The notes beneath the pieces are model-generated. The model searched no databases. It was given only the letters and a program-made list of their open reading frames with translations, and was not told the origin of the DNA. A stretch of 34,943 bases of DNA from Clostridia bacterium (GTDB lineage: Bacteria > Bacillota > Clostridia > Oscillospirales > Acutalibacteraceae), in the NCBI GenBank assembly GCA_030526115.1, contig JAUNDK010000012.1, forward strand, positions 1 to 34,943. The letters run 5' to 3'. Made by a program: the position numbers and the translations under genes. Positions 22,529 to 30,837 of this stretch are shown piece by piece; position 1 is the first letter of the stretch; each line of letters begins with the position of its first letter.

Positions 22529-24295
22529 ATGAACAACAGAAAAACAGCAAAAAGAATTCTCTCAGCTCTGCTCACATTGGTGATTATGCTTATGTGTGTA
22601 ATTACACCGGAAGTATCAATTACTGCAGATGCTCAGACCAAAAGAACAGGTCTCGGACTTGCGGAATTCGGACTTAAAGCCTACGCAGACGGATGGCTTT
22701 ATAATTACGGATCATGGGGTCAGCTCAGCAGCAGCGGAAAAAGAATGTCTGACTGTTCCGGTCTTATCTACGCTTACCTTTGCTGGGATGAAAATGAGGC
22801 AGCCGCTTCTCCATCCTATACTCCGACAGCAAACTGGAACTGGCCAAGAGGAGCTCAGAGCCAGTATGACTACTGTGTAGCCACAGGCCCGATAAGCACT
22901 CTTCCGAGAACTCACGGACTTCTGATTTTCTACCCTAACTGTGACCACGTAGGTATTTACGTAGGTAACGGAAACGCGGTTGATAACTCAGAACCGGGTG
23001 TAAATATGATTTATTCCAAGGTTTCAAGCCGTGGATGGGTATCCTGGGGTAAGCTCAAAAATGTTGAGTATCCCACAAACGGCTGGTATAAGTTCAACGG
23101 TCATGTATATTACTACCAGAACGGTGAGTATGTTGTAAGCAAGACCCTCAACATTGACGGTGTAAAATACACATTCTCATCATCCGGTATTCCAAACCCG
23201 ACACCACAGGGTTACACTCAGGGTGGCGGTATTGTTGACGAGAACGGTTCAACATCCGACAACTGCAGCGTTACATATTATGTTACAGCTCAGTCAGGAC
23301 TTATCCTCAGACAGAGCCCCAACTACGGTACTCCTATCAAAACCCTTCCTTACGGAACAAAAGTTACCGTTACAAACAGAAGCAATGTTTCATGGTATAA
23401 GGTCAAGCTTTCCGACGGCACAGTAGGTTATTGTTCTTCAACTTATCTTTCAAAGACAAATCCGAATGCAACACCTACACCAAAGCCCTCACCTACTCCG
23501 ATTCCGGTTGCAATTCCAGCAAAAACAACAAGTGCTGTTTATGTAAGAAAAGCAGCATCCGCAAGTTCAGCTTCCATTAAGGTTCTTGCAAGTGGCAGTT
23601 CCGTAACAATTACTGATAAAACAACATCCAAGAGCTGGTACAAAGTCAAGCTCTCTGATGGCACAGTAGGTTATATTTACGCATCTTACCTGAAAGCTGT
23701 TCCAATCAGTCCTTACTATGCAAAGACAAACAGAAAATGTATATTAAGAAGTAAGGCAAGTTCATCTTCAACAGCTGTTAAAACCCTTGCACTCGGAGCC
23801 GGTGTAACCTGCATCAAGCTCAGTAACAACGGCTACTGGATGTATGTTACTGCAAACAGCGGACACAGAGGCTGGGTTCCTGCTCCTTATCTCAAAAAGG
23901 CAACTACAACATTAAAGGGAACAACAACCACAAGCTTAAGCATGAGAAAGAGCCCGTCTTCCAGCTCTGCTGTAAAGAAAACCCTTGCAAAGGGCACAAA
24001 GGTTATTGTAACAAACACAGCCTCATACAGTGGCTGGCTCAGAGTTACACTTTATGACGGAAACTGGGGTTGGGTAAAGAGCCCATATGTTTCAGTAAGT
24101 GTTCCTGCAAAGACAACAGGCTGGCAGGTTAATGTAAGAAGCAAGCCTTCCACATCATCATCTGTTGTATATAATGTTTACGCCAGCGGAACAAAGGTTA
24201 CCATTATCAGATTCTATAACAAGAGCTGGTACAGGGTAAAACTTTCCAATGGCAAAACAGGCTACATGAGCACAACTTATGTAAAGAGAACATAA
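22529..24295 (+). CDS. Secreted NlpC/P60-type wall hydrolase with five SH3b repeats
   Basis: Probable cell-wall peptidase. A signal peptide (about 1-36, ending at AQT) precedes an NlpC/P60-like domain with the catalytic Cys in MSDCSGLIY (Cys76) and His in NCDHVGIYVG (His140). A segment like a choline/glucan-binding repeat follows (GWYKFNGHVYYYQNGEYV, about 185-203). A Thr/Pro linker and five SH3b-like repeats occupy the rest to residue 588, with WYKVKLSDGTVGY almost identical in repeats 1 and 2. I choose the ATG at 22529 because AAAGGA is 9 bases upstream; the ATG at 22523 is too close. It follows the deacetylase by 34 bases and ends at a strong terminator. Confidence 0.9.
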   Translation: MNNRKTAKRILSALLTLVIMLMCVITPEVSITADAQTKRTGLGLAEFGLKAYADGWLYNYGSWGQLSSSGKRMSDCSGLIYAYLCWDENEAAASPSYTPTANWNWPRGAQSQYDYCVATGPISTLPRTHGLLIFYPNCDHVGIYVGNGNAVDNSEPGVNMIYSKVSSRGWVSWGKLKNVEYPTNGWYKFNGHVYYYQNGEYVVSKTLNIDGVKYTFSSSGIPNPTPQGYTQGGGIVDENGSTSDNCSVTYYVTAQSGLILRQSPNYGTPIKTLPYGTKVTVTNRSNVSWYKVKLSDGTVGYCSSTYLSKTNPNATPTPKPSPTPIPVAIPAKTTSAVYVRKAASASSASIKVLASGSSVTITDKTTSKSWYKVKLSDGTVGYIYASYLKAVPISPYYAKTNRKCILRSKASSSSTAVKTLALGAGVTCIKLSNNGYWMYVTANSGHRGWVPAPYLKKATTTLKGTTTTSLSMRKSPSSSSAVKKTLAKGTKVIVTNTASYSGWLRVTLYDGNWGWVKSPYVSVSVPAKTTGWQVNVRSKPSTSSSVVYNVYASGTKVTIIRFYNKSWYRVKLSNGKTGYMSTTYVKRT

Positions 24296-24300
24296 AAATT

Positions 24301-24330
24301 TCCGGCAGACTTTTGTCTGCCGGATTTTTG
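24301..24330. terminator. Bidirectional terminator between the wall hydrolase and nagB
   Basis: A perfect 10-bp stem (24301-24310 with 24315-24324) has a TTTT loop. T-runs lie on both sides: TTTTTGTTTT on the plus strand and AATTTTTATG on the minus strand. It can end the plus-strand hydrolase transcript and the minus-strand EamA-nagB transcript. Confidence 0.93.
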
Positions 24331-24344
24331 TTTTATCGGATATT

Positions 24345-25046
24345 TTACGGGATATAGACAACTGTTACATCTGGATGAAGCTGAAGTACAGAAGCCGGAA
24401 CCTGAGGTATTACCTTGCCGTATACGCTCTTTTCAACGATATCGGCTTTTCCCTCTCCTGCAATGAGAAGAATCTTTTTAGCCTTCATTATAGTTCCTAT
24501 ACCCATTGTGATTGCTTTTCTCGGAACCTCGTCGATGCTGTCAAAAAGACGTGAATTTGCCTGAATTGTGCTTTCTGTGAGATCTACACTGTGAGTTGCT
24601 GCAGGAAAATCATCGCATGGCTCATTAAAACCGATATGACCGTTGTTTCCTATACCGAGAAGCTGTAAATCCGCATAGCCCATTGATGCCACCAGATTTT
24701 CGTAGGCCTTACTCTCCTCTACGCTGTCGCCTGTTCCGTTAGGAACATGAGTGTTGTTCTTATCGATATCTACCTTATCAAAAAGATTGTAATTCATAAA
24801 GTAGCGATAGGAATTTACGTTGTCACCGCTGAGTCCGCTGTACTCATCAAGATTTACTGTTTTAACATCTTTAAAACTGATTTCTCCTGCTTTGCAATCG
24901 GCAACAAGATTCTCGTATGTTCCGATAGGTGATGATCCTGTGGCGAGACCTAAAACGGAATCGGGCTTTGTTTTAATCTGTTCTGCAATGATGTCAGCAG
25001 CCACTCTTGAAAGATCTTCGTAATTCTTTACTTTGATAATATTCAT
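24345..25046 (-). CDS. nagB: Glucosamine-6-phosphate deaminase
   Basis: Converts glucosamine 6-phosphate to fructose 6-phosphate and ammonia, linking amino-sugar recycling with glycolysis. From MNIIKVKNYEDL the product has 233 residues, slightly short of the usual 240-266. It shows LGLATGSSPIGTYENL (phosphate loop), NLDEYSGLSGDNVNSYRYFM with the catalytic Asp region, and GIGNNGHIGFNEPCDDF with the His/Glu of the ring-opening site. The ATG at 25046 follows AAAAGAGG and lies two bases after the EamA stop, so I reject the longer reading that overlaps that gene. Proximity to wall hydrolases suggests a link to wall amino-sugar turnover, but it is on the opposite strand. Confidence 0.95.
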   Translation of the reverse strand: MNIIKVKNYEDLSRVAADIIAEQIKTKPDSVLGLATGSSPIGTYENLVADCKAGEISFKDVKTVNLDEYSGLSGDNVNSYRYFMNYNLFDKVDIDKNNTHVPNGTGDSVEESKAYENLVASMGYADLQLLGIGNNGHIGFNEPCDDFPAATHSVDLTESTIQANSRLFDSIDEVPRKAITMGIGTIMKAKKILLIAGEGKADIVEKSVYGKVIPQVPASVLQLHPDVTVVYIP

Positions 25047-25048
25047 AA

Positions 25049-25927
25049 TTAACCTCTTTTCAGTTTTGCGGGGAGCTGTGCCAGAACCACCGCTGTGAAT
25101 ACCAGCACACAACCGATTAACTGTTTTGTTGATAATACTTCGTTAAGGATAATCCAACCTGCAAGAGCCGAGAACACCGACTCGAGACTTAAAATAAGTG
25201 AAGCTACCGTCGGCTGAGTGTATCTCTGACCGACTATCTGAAGTGTATAGGCCACACCGCTGCTCATTACTCCACAGTATAATATGGGAACAATTGCATC
25301 TGAAACCGCATAAACCGTAGGAGTTTCAAGAACAAGTGCAAAGATCAGTGAAAGTACACCGCATGTGAAGAACTGTACACAGCTGACTTTGACAGGGTTT
25401 GCCTCTGAACCGTATTTATCACACACCAGTATGTGGAATGAGAACAACACAGCACAGGCAAGAAGCCACCATACACCACGGCTTACTTCAAAGCCGTCTT
25501 TTACACTCAGAAGAAAAGCACCCACAAGAGATACGGCAACAGCAATCCATACTTTGGCTCCCGCTCTCTTCCCCATGAATATGCCAAGAACAGGCACAAT
25601 TACTATGTAAAGAGCAGTGAGAAACCCTGCTTCACCCGCACTGGTATATAATATACCAAACTGCTGACAGACACTGGCAAAGAACAGGAAAACACCACAG
25701 ATGATTCCACCCTTGAGCCAGTTGCCTTCTTTCCCGATTACTTTCTTCCATTTCAGAACAAGTATAACCGGGATAAGTACAAGACTGCCTACAAATGACC
25801 TTGCTGCTGTAAAGGTAAACGGCTCGATATAATCCATACCTATACTCTGAGCTACAAAGGATGTTCCCCAGATAAATGCCGTAATGGCAAGCAGAATCGG
25901 ACCTCTTAATCTATTCTGTTTTTTCAA
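25049..25927 (-). CDS. EamA/DMT-family transporter
   Basis: Inner-membrane exporter-type protein of the drug/metabolite superfamily, with ten predicted helices in two EamA repeats; the substrate is unknown. The first helix holds LLAITAFIWGTSFVAQ, typical of the family, and the second repeat has GVWWLLACAVLFSFHILVCDKYG and SGVAYTLQIVGQRYTQPTVASLILSLESVFSALAGW. The start is TTG at 25927 (292 residues): AGAGG is 7 bases upstream, and the promoter at 25958-25986 excludes the longer ATG reading because that ATG precedes the transcription start. It forms a two-gene unit with nagB. Confidence 0.9.
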   Translation of the reverse strand: MKKQNRLRGPILLAITAFIWGTSFVAQSIGMDYIEPFTFTAARSFVGSLVLIPVILVLKWKKVIGKEGNWLKGGIICGVFLFFASVCQQFGILYTSAGEAGFLTALYIVIVPVLGIFMGKRAGAKVWIAVAVSLVGAFLLSVKDGFEVSRGVWWLLACAVLFSFHILVCDKYGSEANPVKVSCVQFFTCGVLSLIFALVLETPTVYAVSDAIVPILYCGVMSSGVAYTLQIVGQRYTQPTVASLILSLESVFSALAGWIILNEVLSTKQLIGCVLVFTAVVLAQLPAKLKRG

Positions 25928-25957
25928 GAAAAAACCTCTTTCTGTTAAGCTGTGCAT

Positions 25958-25986
25958 ATAATATCCTATTACAATCAAAATATCAA
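25958..25986 (-). promoter_or_regulatory. Promoter of the EamA-nagB unit
   Basis: On the minus strand TTGATA (25981-25986), a 17-base spacer and TATTAT (25958-25963). Each box matches the consensus at 5 of 6 positions. It lies just past the MATE gene terminator. Confidence 0.82.
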
Positions 25987-26003
25987 CATCAATTTTATGA
26001 AAA

Positions 26004-26035
26004 ATATGACCTCGGGAAATTAATCTCGAGGTCAT
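26004..26035 (-). terminator. Intrinsic terminator of the MATE gene
   Basis: ATGACCTCG (26006-26014) pairs with CGAGGTCAT (26027-26035), and the stem can extend by three pairs. On the minus strand it is followed by ATTTTTC. It lies 15 bases past the MATE stop. Confidence 0.85.
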
Positions 26036-26049
26036 TGATAATAAATATG

Positions 26050-27444
26050 TTACGCTTCTGCTTCAGGATTATCTCTTGTGAGATTTTTCATCCAGTTGTA
26101 GGACCTGATTTTAAAGAAAGCAACTATACATTTTAATATCTGATCGCACTTGAGGCAGGCGAATACTATCCATGCAGCGGCGCCTAGCTTCCATGCAATA
26201 AGAGCTGACGGCAGCACAACGCAGAGAACAAATATTGTATCGTTTTTGAACACAAAGCTGATGTCTCCGCCGGATTTTACAAGACCGAAAAGTGAAGCAG
26301 CCTGATAACATGTACCGACTATTGTTACGGAAAGCACGTTACAGAACTGGACTGAGTACTTAACTGCTTCAGGTGTAACGGAATACAGACCGATAAACGG
26401 AGTTTTCAGGAAGAATACCGCAATACCTGATATTACGCCTACCGTAAGGAAAATAATCTGTGTGGTTCTTGCGTATTCTTTCATTTTTTCATACTGACCT
26501 GCACCCACTGTCTTACCGGTAATAATTCCTATGGCATTGGAAATGCCGTTCATCCAGACATATATGAGATTGTTCAGAGTGCCGGAAATGCTTGCGGCTG
26601 AAATGACCGCAGCGGAAAATCTTCCGAGTATCATGGACTGACCTATCATATTTACACCCCAGATCACCTGACCGCCGATAATCGGCAGACCGTAACGGAT
26701 GAAATCTTTGAGCATGGTTCTGTCTGTCGGAAGCAGATCTCTCAACCTGAGCTTCAGTTTTTTATCAACAAGGAACACATATCCGGTGGAAACAAGCATT
26801 TCACATATTCTTGAAATGAGTGTTGCAAGAGCAGCACCGGCTACACCCATGGCCGGTATAACATTACCGACACCGAAGATAAGCATATAGTTAAGTCCGA
26901 CATTTACAAACAGGGTCATTATGGAAATATACAGACCGATTTTTGCTGTTTCCACACTTCTCATAGATGCGATAAACACCTGAGATATACAGAAAAAGAT
27001 GTATGATATACCGATTATTCTGAGGTAAACCACGCCTTCTGAGATAACGTCCGCATCATTTGTCAGGAAACGCATGATGTACTGTGGAAAAACACTTACT
27101 CCGACAGTAAGAATCATGCCGAACATAACCGCAAACTTTACACCGACCGCTATTATTTTCTTTATACTTCCAGTGTCTTTTCTTCCCCAGTACTGGGCCG
27201 CAAGAATCAGAATTGCACCCTCTACACCGCCACTGAAAAGCTGAACTATGGTCTGCATCTGATTGCCCATGTATACACCTGATATGGCTGCATCACCAAG
27301 GCGGCCTATCATCAGATTATCAGCAAAACCAACCAGAAAAGTTATGAGATACTGAAGGCCTATCGGTATGGCAAGTCTGATGAGAGTTCTGTAAAACTCC
27401 CTGTCCCTTGTAATTATTATTTTCTTCTGCTTTACAGCTTCCAA
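26050..27444 (-). CDS. MATE-family efflux transporter
   Basis: Twelve-helix multi-antimicrobial-extrusion transporter of 464 residues, expected to export organic cations or metabolites using a Na+ or H+ gradient. Features include the N-terminal LIRLAIPIGLQYLITFLVGFADNLMIGRLGDAAISGVYMG, the inter-helix GVEGAILILAAQYWGRKD, the mid-protein PAMGVAGAALATLISRICEM and the second-half MNGISNAIGIITGKTVGAG, all family hallmarks. The start is TTG at 27444 with GAGGAG about 11 bases away; no better in-frame start exists. It is a single-gene unit with its own promoter and terminator. The substrate cannot be told. Confidence 0.92.
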   Translation of the reverse strand: MEAVKQKKIIITRDREFYRTLIRLAIPIGLQYLITFLVGFADNLMIGRLGDAAISGVYMGNQMQTIVQLFSGGVEGAILILAAQYWGRKDTGSIKKIIAVGVKFAVMFGMILTVGVSVFPQYIMRFLTNDADVISEGVVYLRIIGISYIFFCISQVFIASMRSVETAKIGLYISIMTLFVNVGLNYMLIFGVGNVIPAMGVAGAALATLISRICEMLVSTGYVFLVDKKLKLRLRDLLPTDRTMLKDFIRYGLPIIGGQVIWGVNMIGQSMILGRFSAAVISAASISGTLNNLIYVWMNGISNAIGIITGKTVGAGQYEKMKEYARTTQIIFLTVGVISGIAVFFLKTPFIGLYSVTPEAVKYSVQFCNVLSVTIVGTCYQAASLFGLVKSGGDISFVFKNDTIFVLCVVLPSALIAWKLGAAAWIVFACLKCDQILKCIVAFFKIRSYNWMKNLTRDNPEAEA

Positions 27445-27482
27445 AACAATGCACTCTCCTCATATTTAATTAGCTGTGAATA

Positions 27483-27511
27483 AGTATAGTATTATAAATT
27501 GTCTTTTGCAA
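27483..27511 (-). promoter_or_regulatory. Promoter of the MATE gene
   Basis: On the minus strand TTGCAA (27506-27511), a 17-base spacer and TATACT (27483-27488). The leader is about 32 bases and runs to the TTG start. Confidence 0.75.
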
Positions 27512-27684
27512 TATATTTTTATATGTATTGTAATAAAGATGTATCTGCATTAAAATTCCAAAAATATCATTTCACACAAAATATTCTCAGCATATTATTT
27601 ATAACCCACAAATTCCTTTATGACTTTAAAGTTTTTTGCTTTTAAACCCTGCAAGTGCACTTTTCACAAACTTTATCTTAGGCG
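27512..27684. other. Divergent spacer between the MATE and D-lactate dehydrogenase-like genes
   Basis: AT-rich and without any ORF I can support. The only structure seen is the perfect 10-bp palindrome AAGTGCACTT at 27653-27662, 23 bases upstream of the plus-strand -35, which may be an operator. Confidence 0.4.
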
Positions 27685-27713
27685 TTGACATAGAGATTTC
27701 ATGCTGTTTTAAT
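27685..27713 (+). promoter_or_regulatory. Promoter of the D-2-hydroxyacid dehydrogenase gene
   Basis: Consensus TTGACA (27685-27690), a 17-base spacer and TTTAAT (27708-27713). Transcription would start near 27720, just ahead of the GGAGG ribosome site. Confidence 0.85.
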
Positions 27714-27748
27714 TGGAATCGAGAAATAAAGACCCCGGAGGTTTCATC

Positions 27749-28729
27749 ATGAAACTATATGCTTTTGAAGTCAGAGGCGATGAATTATCCACATTCGCCA
27801 AACTTGAAAATGAGAATCTTGAAATAACAACAAATTCGGATATTCTTACCGAAGATAATATAAGTCTTGCAGAGGGCTGTGAGATTATCTCTACCCTCGG
27901 CATGACCAGGTGGGACAGAAAACTGCTGAAAAAGGCAAAGGAAACAGGAGTGAAATGTATTTCCACCAGAACAATAGGCTACAATCACATAGATATTAAC
28001 GCTGCAAAGGAACTGGGGATACATGTATGTAATGTTCATTACTCCCCTGACAGCGTAGCTGATTTTACGCTTATGCTTATGCTTGTCGCACTGAGAAAAT
28101 ACAAACCCGCTGTTTACCGTCAGAATGTCAATGATTTTTCCCTCGGAGGACTTCAGGGCAGAACTCTTTCTTCTATGACAGTAGGTGTTGTGGGAACCGG
28201 TAAAATAGGATATGAGGTTATAAAGAGACTAAAAAGTTTCGGCGCAAAGGTACTTGCATACGATGTTTACAGAAACCCTAAAGCAGCTGAGTACGCTGAA
28301 TATGTCAGCCTTGATGATTTATATGCAAACTCCGATATGATCAGCTATCACATTCCTCTTACAAGCGAAAGTGCAAAAATGGTAAACTCCTATACACTTT
28401 CAAAAATGAAAGACGGAGTTGTACTTGTGAACACCGCAAGAGGTGAACTTATGGATGTTTCGTGCCTTATTAAGGGTATTGAAAGTGAGAAAATCGGGGC
28501 TCTGGCAACAGATGTTTTTGACGGCGAAACCGATATTTATCACAAATCCCGTGTGAATGACATAATAAGCAACAGAGACATGGCTTATCTTAGACAGTTC
28601 CCAAATGTGGTTATGACTCAGCACATGGCGTTTTACACAGGCTCTGCCGTTGAAGAGATGGTTACCCGTGGTGTAAACGAACCTGTAAAAGCAGTGATGG
28701 GTGAGAAATCACCCTGTCTGATAGTTTGA
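27749..28729 (+). CDS. D-lactate dehydrogenase / VanH-type D-2-hydroxyacid dehydrogenase
   Basis: NAD(H)-dependent D-2-hydroxyacid dehydrogenase, most like D-lactate dehydrogenases and VanH: it would reduce pyruvate to D-lactate in fermentation. The 326 residues show NAD loop VGVVGTGKIG, the catalytic Arg in VNTARGELMD, Glu in TDVFDGETDIY and His in TQHMAFYTGSAVEEM. The order Arg-Glu-His and the substrate-entry CNVHYSPDSVADF fit the D-LDH branch. The ATG at 27749 follows CGGAGG by 8 bases, so the longer reading from 27713 is rejected. It has its own promoter and terminator. No VanA or VanX lies nearby, so a resistance role is unlikely. Confidence 0.9.
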   Translation: MKLYAFEVRGDELSTFAKLENENLEITTNSDILTEDNISLAEGCEIISTLGMTRWDRKLLKKAKETGVKCISTRTIGYNHIDINAAKELGIHVCNVHYSPDSVADFTLMLMLVALRKYKPAVYRQNVNDFSLGGLQGRTLSSMTVGVVGTGKIGYEVIKRLKSFGAKVLAYDVYRNPKAAEYAEYVSLDDLYANSDMISYHIPLTSESAKMVNSYTLSKMKDGVVLVNTARGELMDVSCLIKGIESEKIGALATDVFDGETDIYHKSRVNDIISNRDMAYLRQFPNVVMTQHMAFYTGSAVEEMVTRGVNEPVKAVMGEKSPCLIV

Positions 28730-28734
28730 TATTT

Positions 28735-28775
28735 AATGGGCTTGAAGAATGTTTTTTCTTCGGCCCATTTTCATA
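28735..28775 (+). terminator. Intrinsic terminator of the D-2-hydroxyacid dehydrogenase gene
   Basis: AATGGGC-GAAGAA pairs with TTCTTC-GCCCATT (28735-28769) around a small internal loop and is followed by TTTTC. It begins 6 bases past the stop codon. Confidence 0.85.
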
Positions 28776-28791
28776 TTTCAGTTATCTGTTC

Positions 28792-28820
28792 TTGTAATTA
28801 TCACAATGCTAATGTATAAT
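28792..28820 (+). promoter_or_regulatory. Promoter of the lipoprotein-pilus cluster
   Basis: TTGTAA (28792-28797), a 17-base spacer and perfect TATAAT (28815-28820). The next ORF starts at 28859 behind AAAGGAGG. No later promoter is obvious before pilT, so this may drive the whole cluster. Confidence 0.8.
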
Positions 28821-28858
28821 TGCAGTATATGATTCAGCACTTTAAAGGAGGTTTGCCA

Positions 28859-29770
28859 ATGAAAAAGAAATTCATTATGTTTCTTGTTTCGGTTTTCCTC
28901 CTTCTTACTTTTTACGGATGTTCGGGCAATAAAGAACTTAATATCGCCTCTCTGAAATCCTCCGACGGTACCGCAATATTCTATGACTCGGTTTTCTGCG
29001 ATGAACATGCGGAAGAAATGACCTACGGCAGCATAGATCTTTCTCATCTGAACTGCGGTTATATCGGCGTAAAAGCAGATTCGGACAAAAGGCTGAAATT
29101 TCAGCTCTCACTAATGGGAAATGAAACCTATACCTATGATCTTCCCGGTGACGGAAGTGTGAATATATTCACCTTTCCTCTCGGAGATGGAATGTACACC
29201 CTCAAGCTCAGGGAAAACACAGGCGGAAACGAGTACGGTACCTGCTGGACAAAAGAAATAGAGGTTCAGATGGATACGGTTTTCGAACCCTTTATCAGAC
29301 CTAACCAGACTGTAAATTACAGCAAGTCCAGCGAATGCGTTAAACTTGCGGAAACCCTCGACAATAACGCTGAGGACAGCATTTCTTTTGTATCTGATGT
29401 CTATGCTTATCTGTGCGACAATATCACTTATGATTATGACAAGGCGGAAACCGTAAGCTCCGGATATCTCCCCAACCCTGACGAAACCCTCAGAACAGGA
29501 AAAGGTATATGTTATGATTATGCCGCTCTTGCCTGTGCAATGTTAAGATCAAGAGATATTCCATGCCAGCTTATCAAAGGATATTTCACCGATGACTGCA
29601 TTTATCACGCATGGAACCGACTTTATATTGACGGTTCGGGATGGCTGACCGTTGAGATTGAACTTTCATCTGATGTATGGAACAGAATTGACATTACCAT
29701 GGCTTCTGCCGGTGCAGATTCCGATGAGCTTGTTGACGGAACCTTATACACAACACGCTCTGTATATTAA
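28859..29770 (+). CDS. Lipoprotein with a transglutaminase-like domain
   Basis: A 303-residue surface lipoprotein. The N-terminus MKKKFIMFLVSVFLLLTFYGC ends in a lipobox with the lipidated Cys21. The C-terminal half carries a transglutaminase-like cysteine-protease fold: Cys in GKGICYDYAALACAMLR, His in YHAWNRLYIDG and an acidic residue shortly after in GWLTVEIEL. It may cut or cross-link a protein or peptide outside the cell; this is inferred from the fold. AAAGGAGG lies 8 bases before the ATG at 28859. The gene lies 17 bases upstream of pilC and has no terminator of its own, so it is probably cotranscribed with the pilus-like genes. Confidence 0.85.
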   Translation: MKKKFIMFLVSVFLLLTFYGCSGNKELNIASLKSSDGTAIFYDSVFCDEHAEEMTYGSIDLSHLNCGYIGVKADSDKRLKFQLSLMGNETYTYDLPGDGSVNIFTFPLGDGMYTLKLRENTGGNEYGTCWTKEIEVQMDTVFEPFIRPNQTVNYSKSSECVKLAETLDNNAEDSISFVSDVYAYLCDNITYDYDKAETVSSGYLPNPDETLRTGKGICYDYAALACAMLRSRDIPCQLIKGYFTDDCIYHAWNRLYIDGSGWLTVEIELSSDVWNRIDITMASAGADSDELVDGTLYTTRSVY

Positions 29771-29787
29771 TAGAAAAGGATGATTTT

Positions 29788-30834
29788 ATGGCTGAACTGA
29801 ATTCACTTTCCATAAGTATTTTCTGCGAGAATATTGCCATGATGCTCGGTGCGGGAATTACACCTGATGAGGCTGTAAGTCTGCTTGCGGATGATGCCGC
29901 CGACATTCACGATGAGATATATCTTGCGGTATTAAAAGAACTTAACAAATCGATGATTATCGGAAGTTCTTTCTCTCAGAGTGTTAAAGAAAGCGGTGTT
30001 TTCCCTCAGTATGCCGCTGACATGATTATCGCCGGAGAGCAGTCAGGTAAACTTGAACAGGTCATGAAGAACCTCAGTGCATATTACAGACGTTCCGACG
30101 CCATGAAGAAAAAGCTGAAGAGCTGTCTCACCTATCCGATAATTCTTCTTTTAATGATGTGTGCGGTTCTGATAATAATGAATGTTCTTGTTATGCCGGT
30201 GTTCGGAAATGTATATAAAAGCCTTTCCGGAAGCCTTGCCTCCTCCTCTTTCAGATACATAGGAATTGCGAAAGTAATAAGCATTATAAGCCTTGTATTC
30301 ACTCTGCTGGTATGTGCGGTAACCGTATGCTCTCTGCTTGCTTACCGCACAGAAAAAGGAAAAGAAAAGCTTGACCGACTGATGGAGAAAGCTCCTATAC
30401 TTTCACCAATAAGCAAGAAACTGTCAGTGGCAAGATTTACCGATATGTTATCAACATTCATTGCCAGCGGCATGGACACCGACACAGCAATGTCCGAGGC
30501 ATTAACCGGTGTTACCCACAATGAACTGAAAAATGAGCTCGGCAGCGCATATAAGGAAATGATAGTCGGCAAAAGCCTTGCGGAAGCTCTTTTCGAGAGC
30601 AGAATCTATGACCCTCTGTATGGCAGAATGCTTATCAGTGCATCAAGAAGCGGCAAGCTTGATTCCATGCTTGTGAAACTCGCTGAAGAAACCGAACTTG
30701 AAGCAGAGGACAGTATCGACAGACTTATCTCCACAGTTGAGCCTGTTCTCACAGGTTTTCTCACAATTATCGTAGGTGTTACTCTTATGAGTATCATGTT
30801 GCCACTAGCCGGAATGCTCGGCGCCATAGGATAA
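29788..30834 (+). CDS. pilC: Type II secretion / type IV pilus inner-membrane platform protein (PilC/GspF)
   Basis: Polytopic platform protein of type IV pilus and type II secretion machines. The 348 residues contain two GspF domains (about 5-125 and 205-330): the first has MLGAGITPDEAVSLL and MIIAGEQSGKLEQVM, the second has FTDMLSTFIASGMDTDTAMSEAL and MLISASRSGKLDSML. Three membrane spans lie near residues 115-135, 160-190 and 320-340. It is slightly shorter than E. coli GspF (about 405). It is followed three bases later by a pseudopilin-like gene, indicating a pilus-like assembly with the products downstream. Confidence 0.92.
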   Translation: MAELNSLSISIFCENIAMMLGAGITPDEAVSLLADDAADIHDEIYLAVLKELNKSMIIGSSFSQSVKESGVFPQYAADMIIAGEQSGKLEQVMKNLSAYYRRSDAMKKKLKSCLTYPIILLLMMCAVLIIMNVLVMPVFGNVYKSLSGSLASSSFRYIGIAKVISIISLVFTLLVCAVTVCSLLAYRTEKGKEKLDRLMEKAPILSPISKKLSVARFTDMLSTFIASGMDTDTAMSEALTGVTHNELKNELGSAYKEMIVGKSLAEALFESRIYDPLYGRMLISASRSGKLDSMLVKLAEETELEAEDSIDRLISTVEPVLTGFLTIIVGVTLMSIMLPLAGMLGAIG

Positions 30835-30837
30835 ATT

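Noticed and set aside
27749-28729. VanH as part of a vancomycin-resistance cluster
   Set aside because: No VanA-type ligase or VanX dipeptidase follows; flanks are a terminator and a lipoprotein. A fermentative D-lactate role is simpler.
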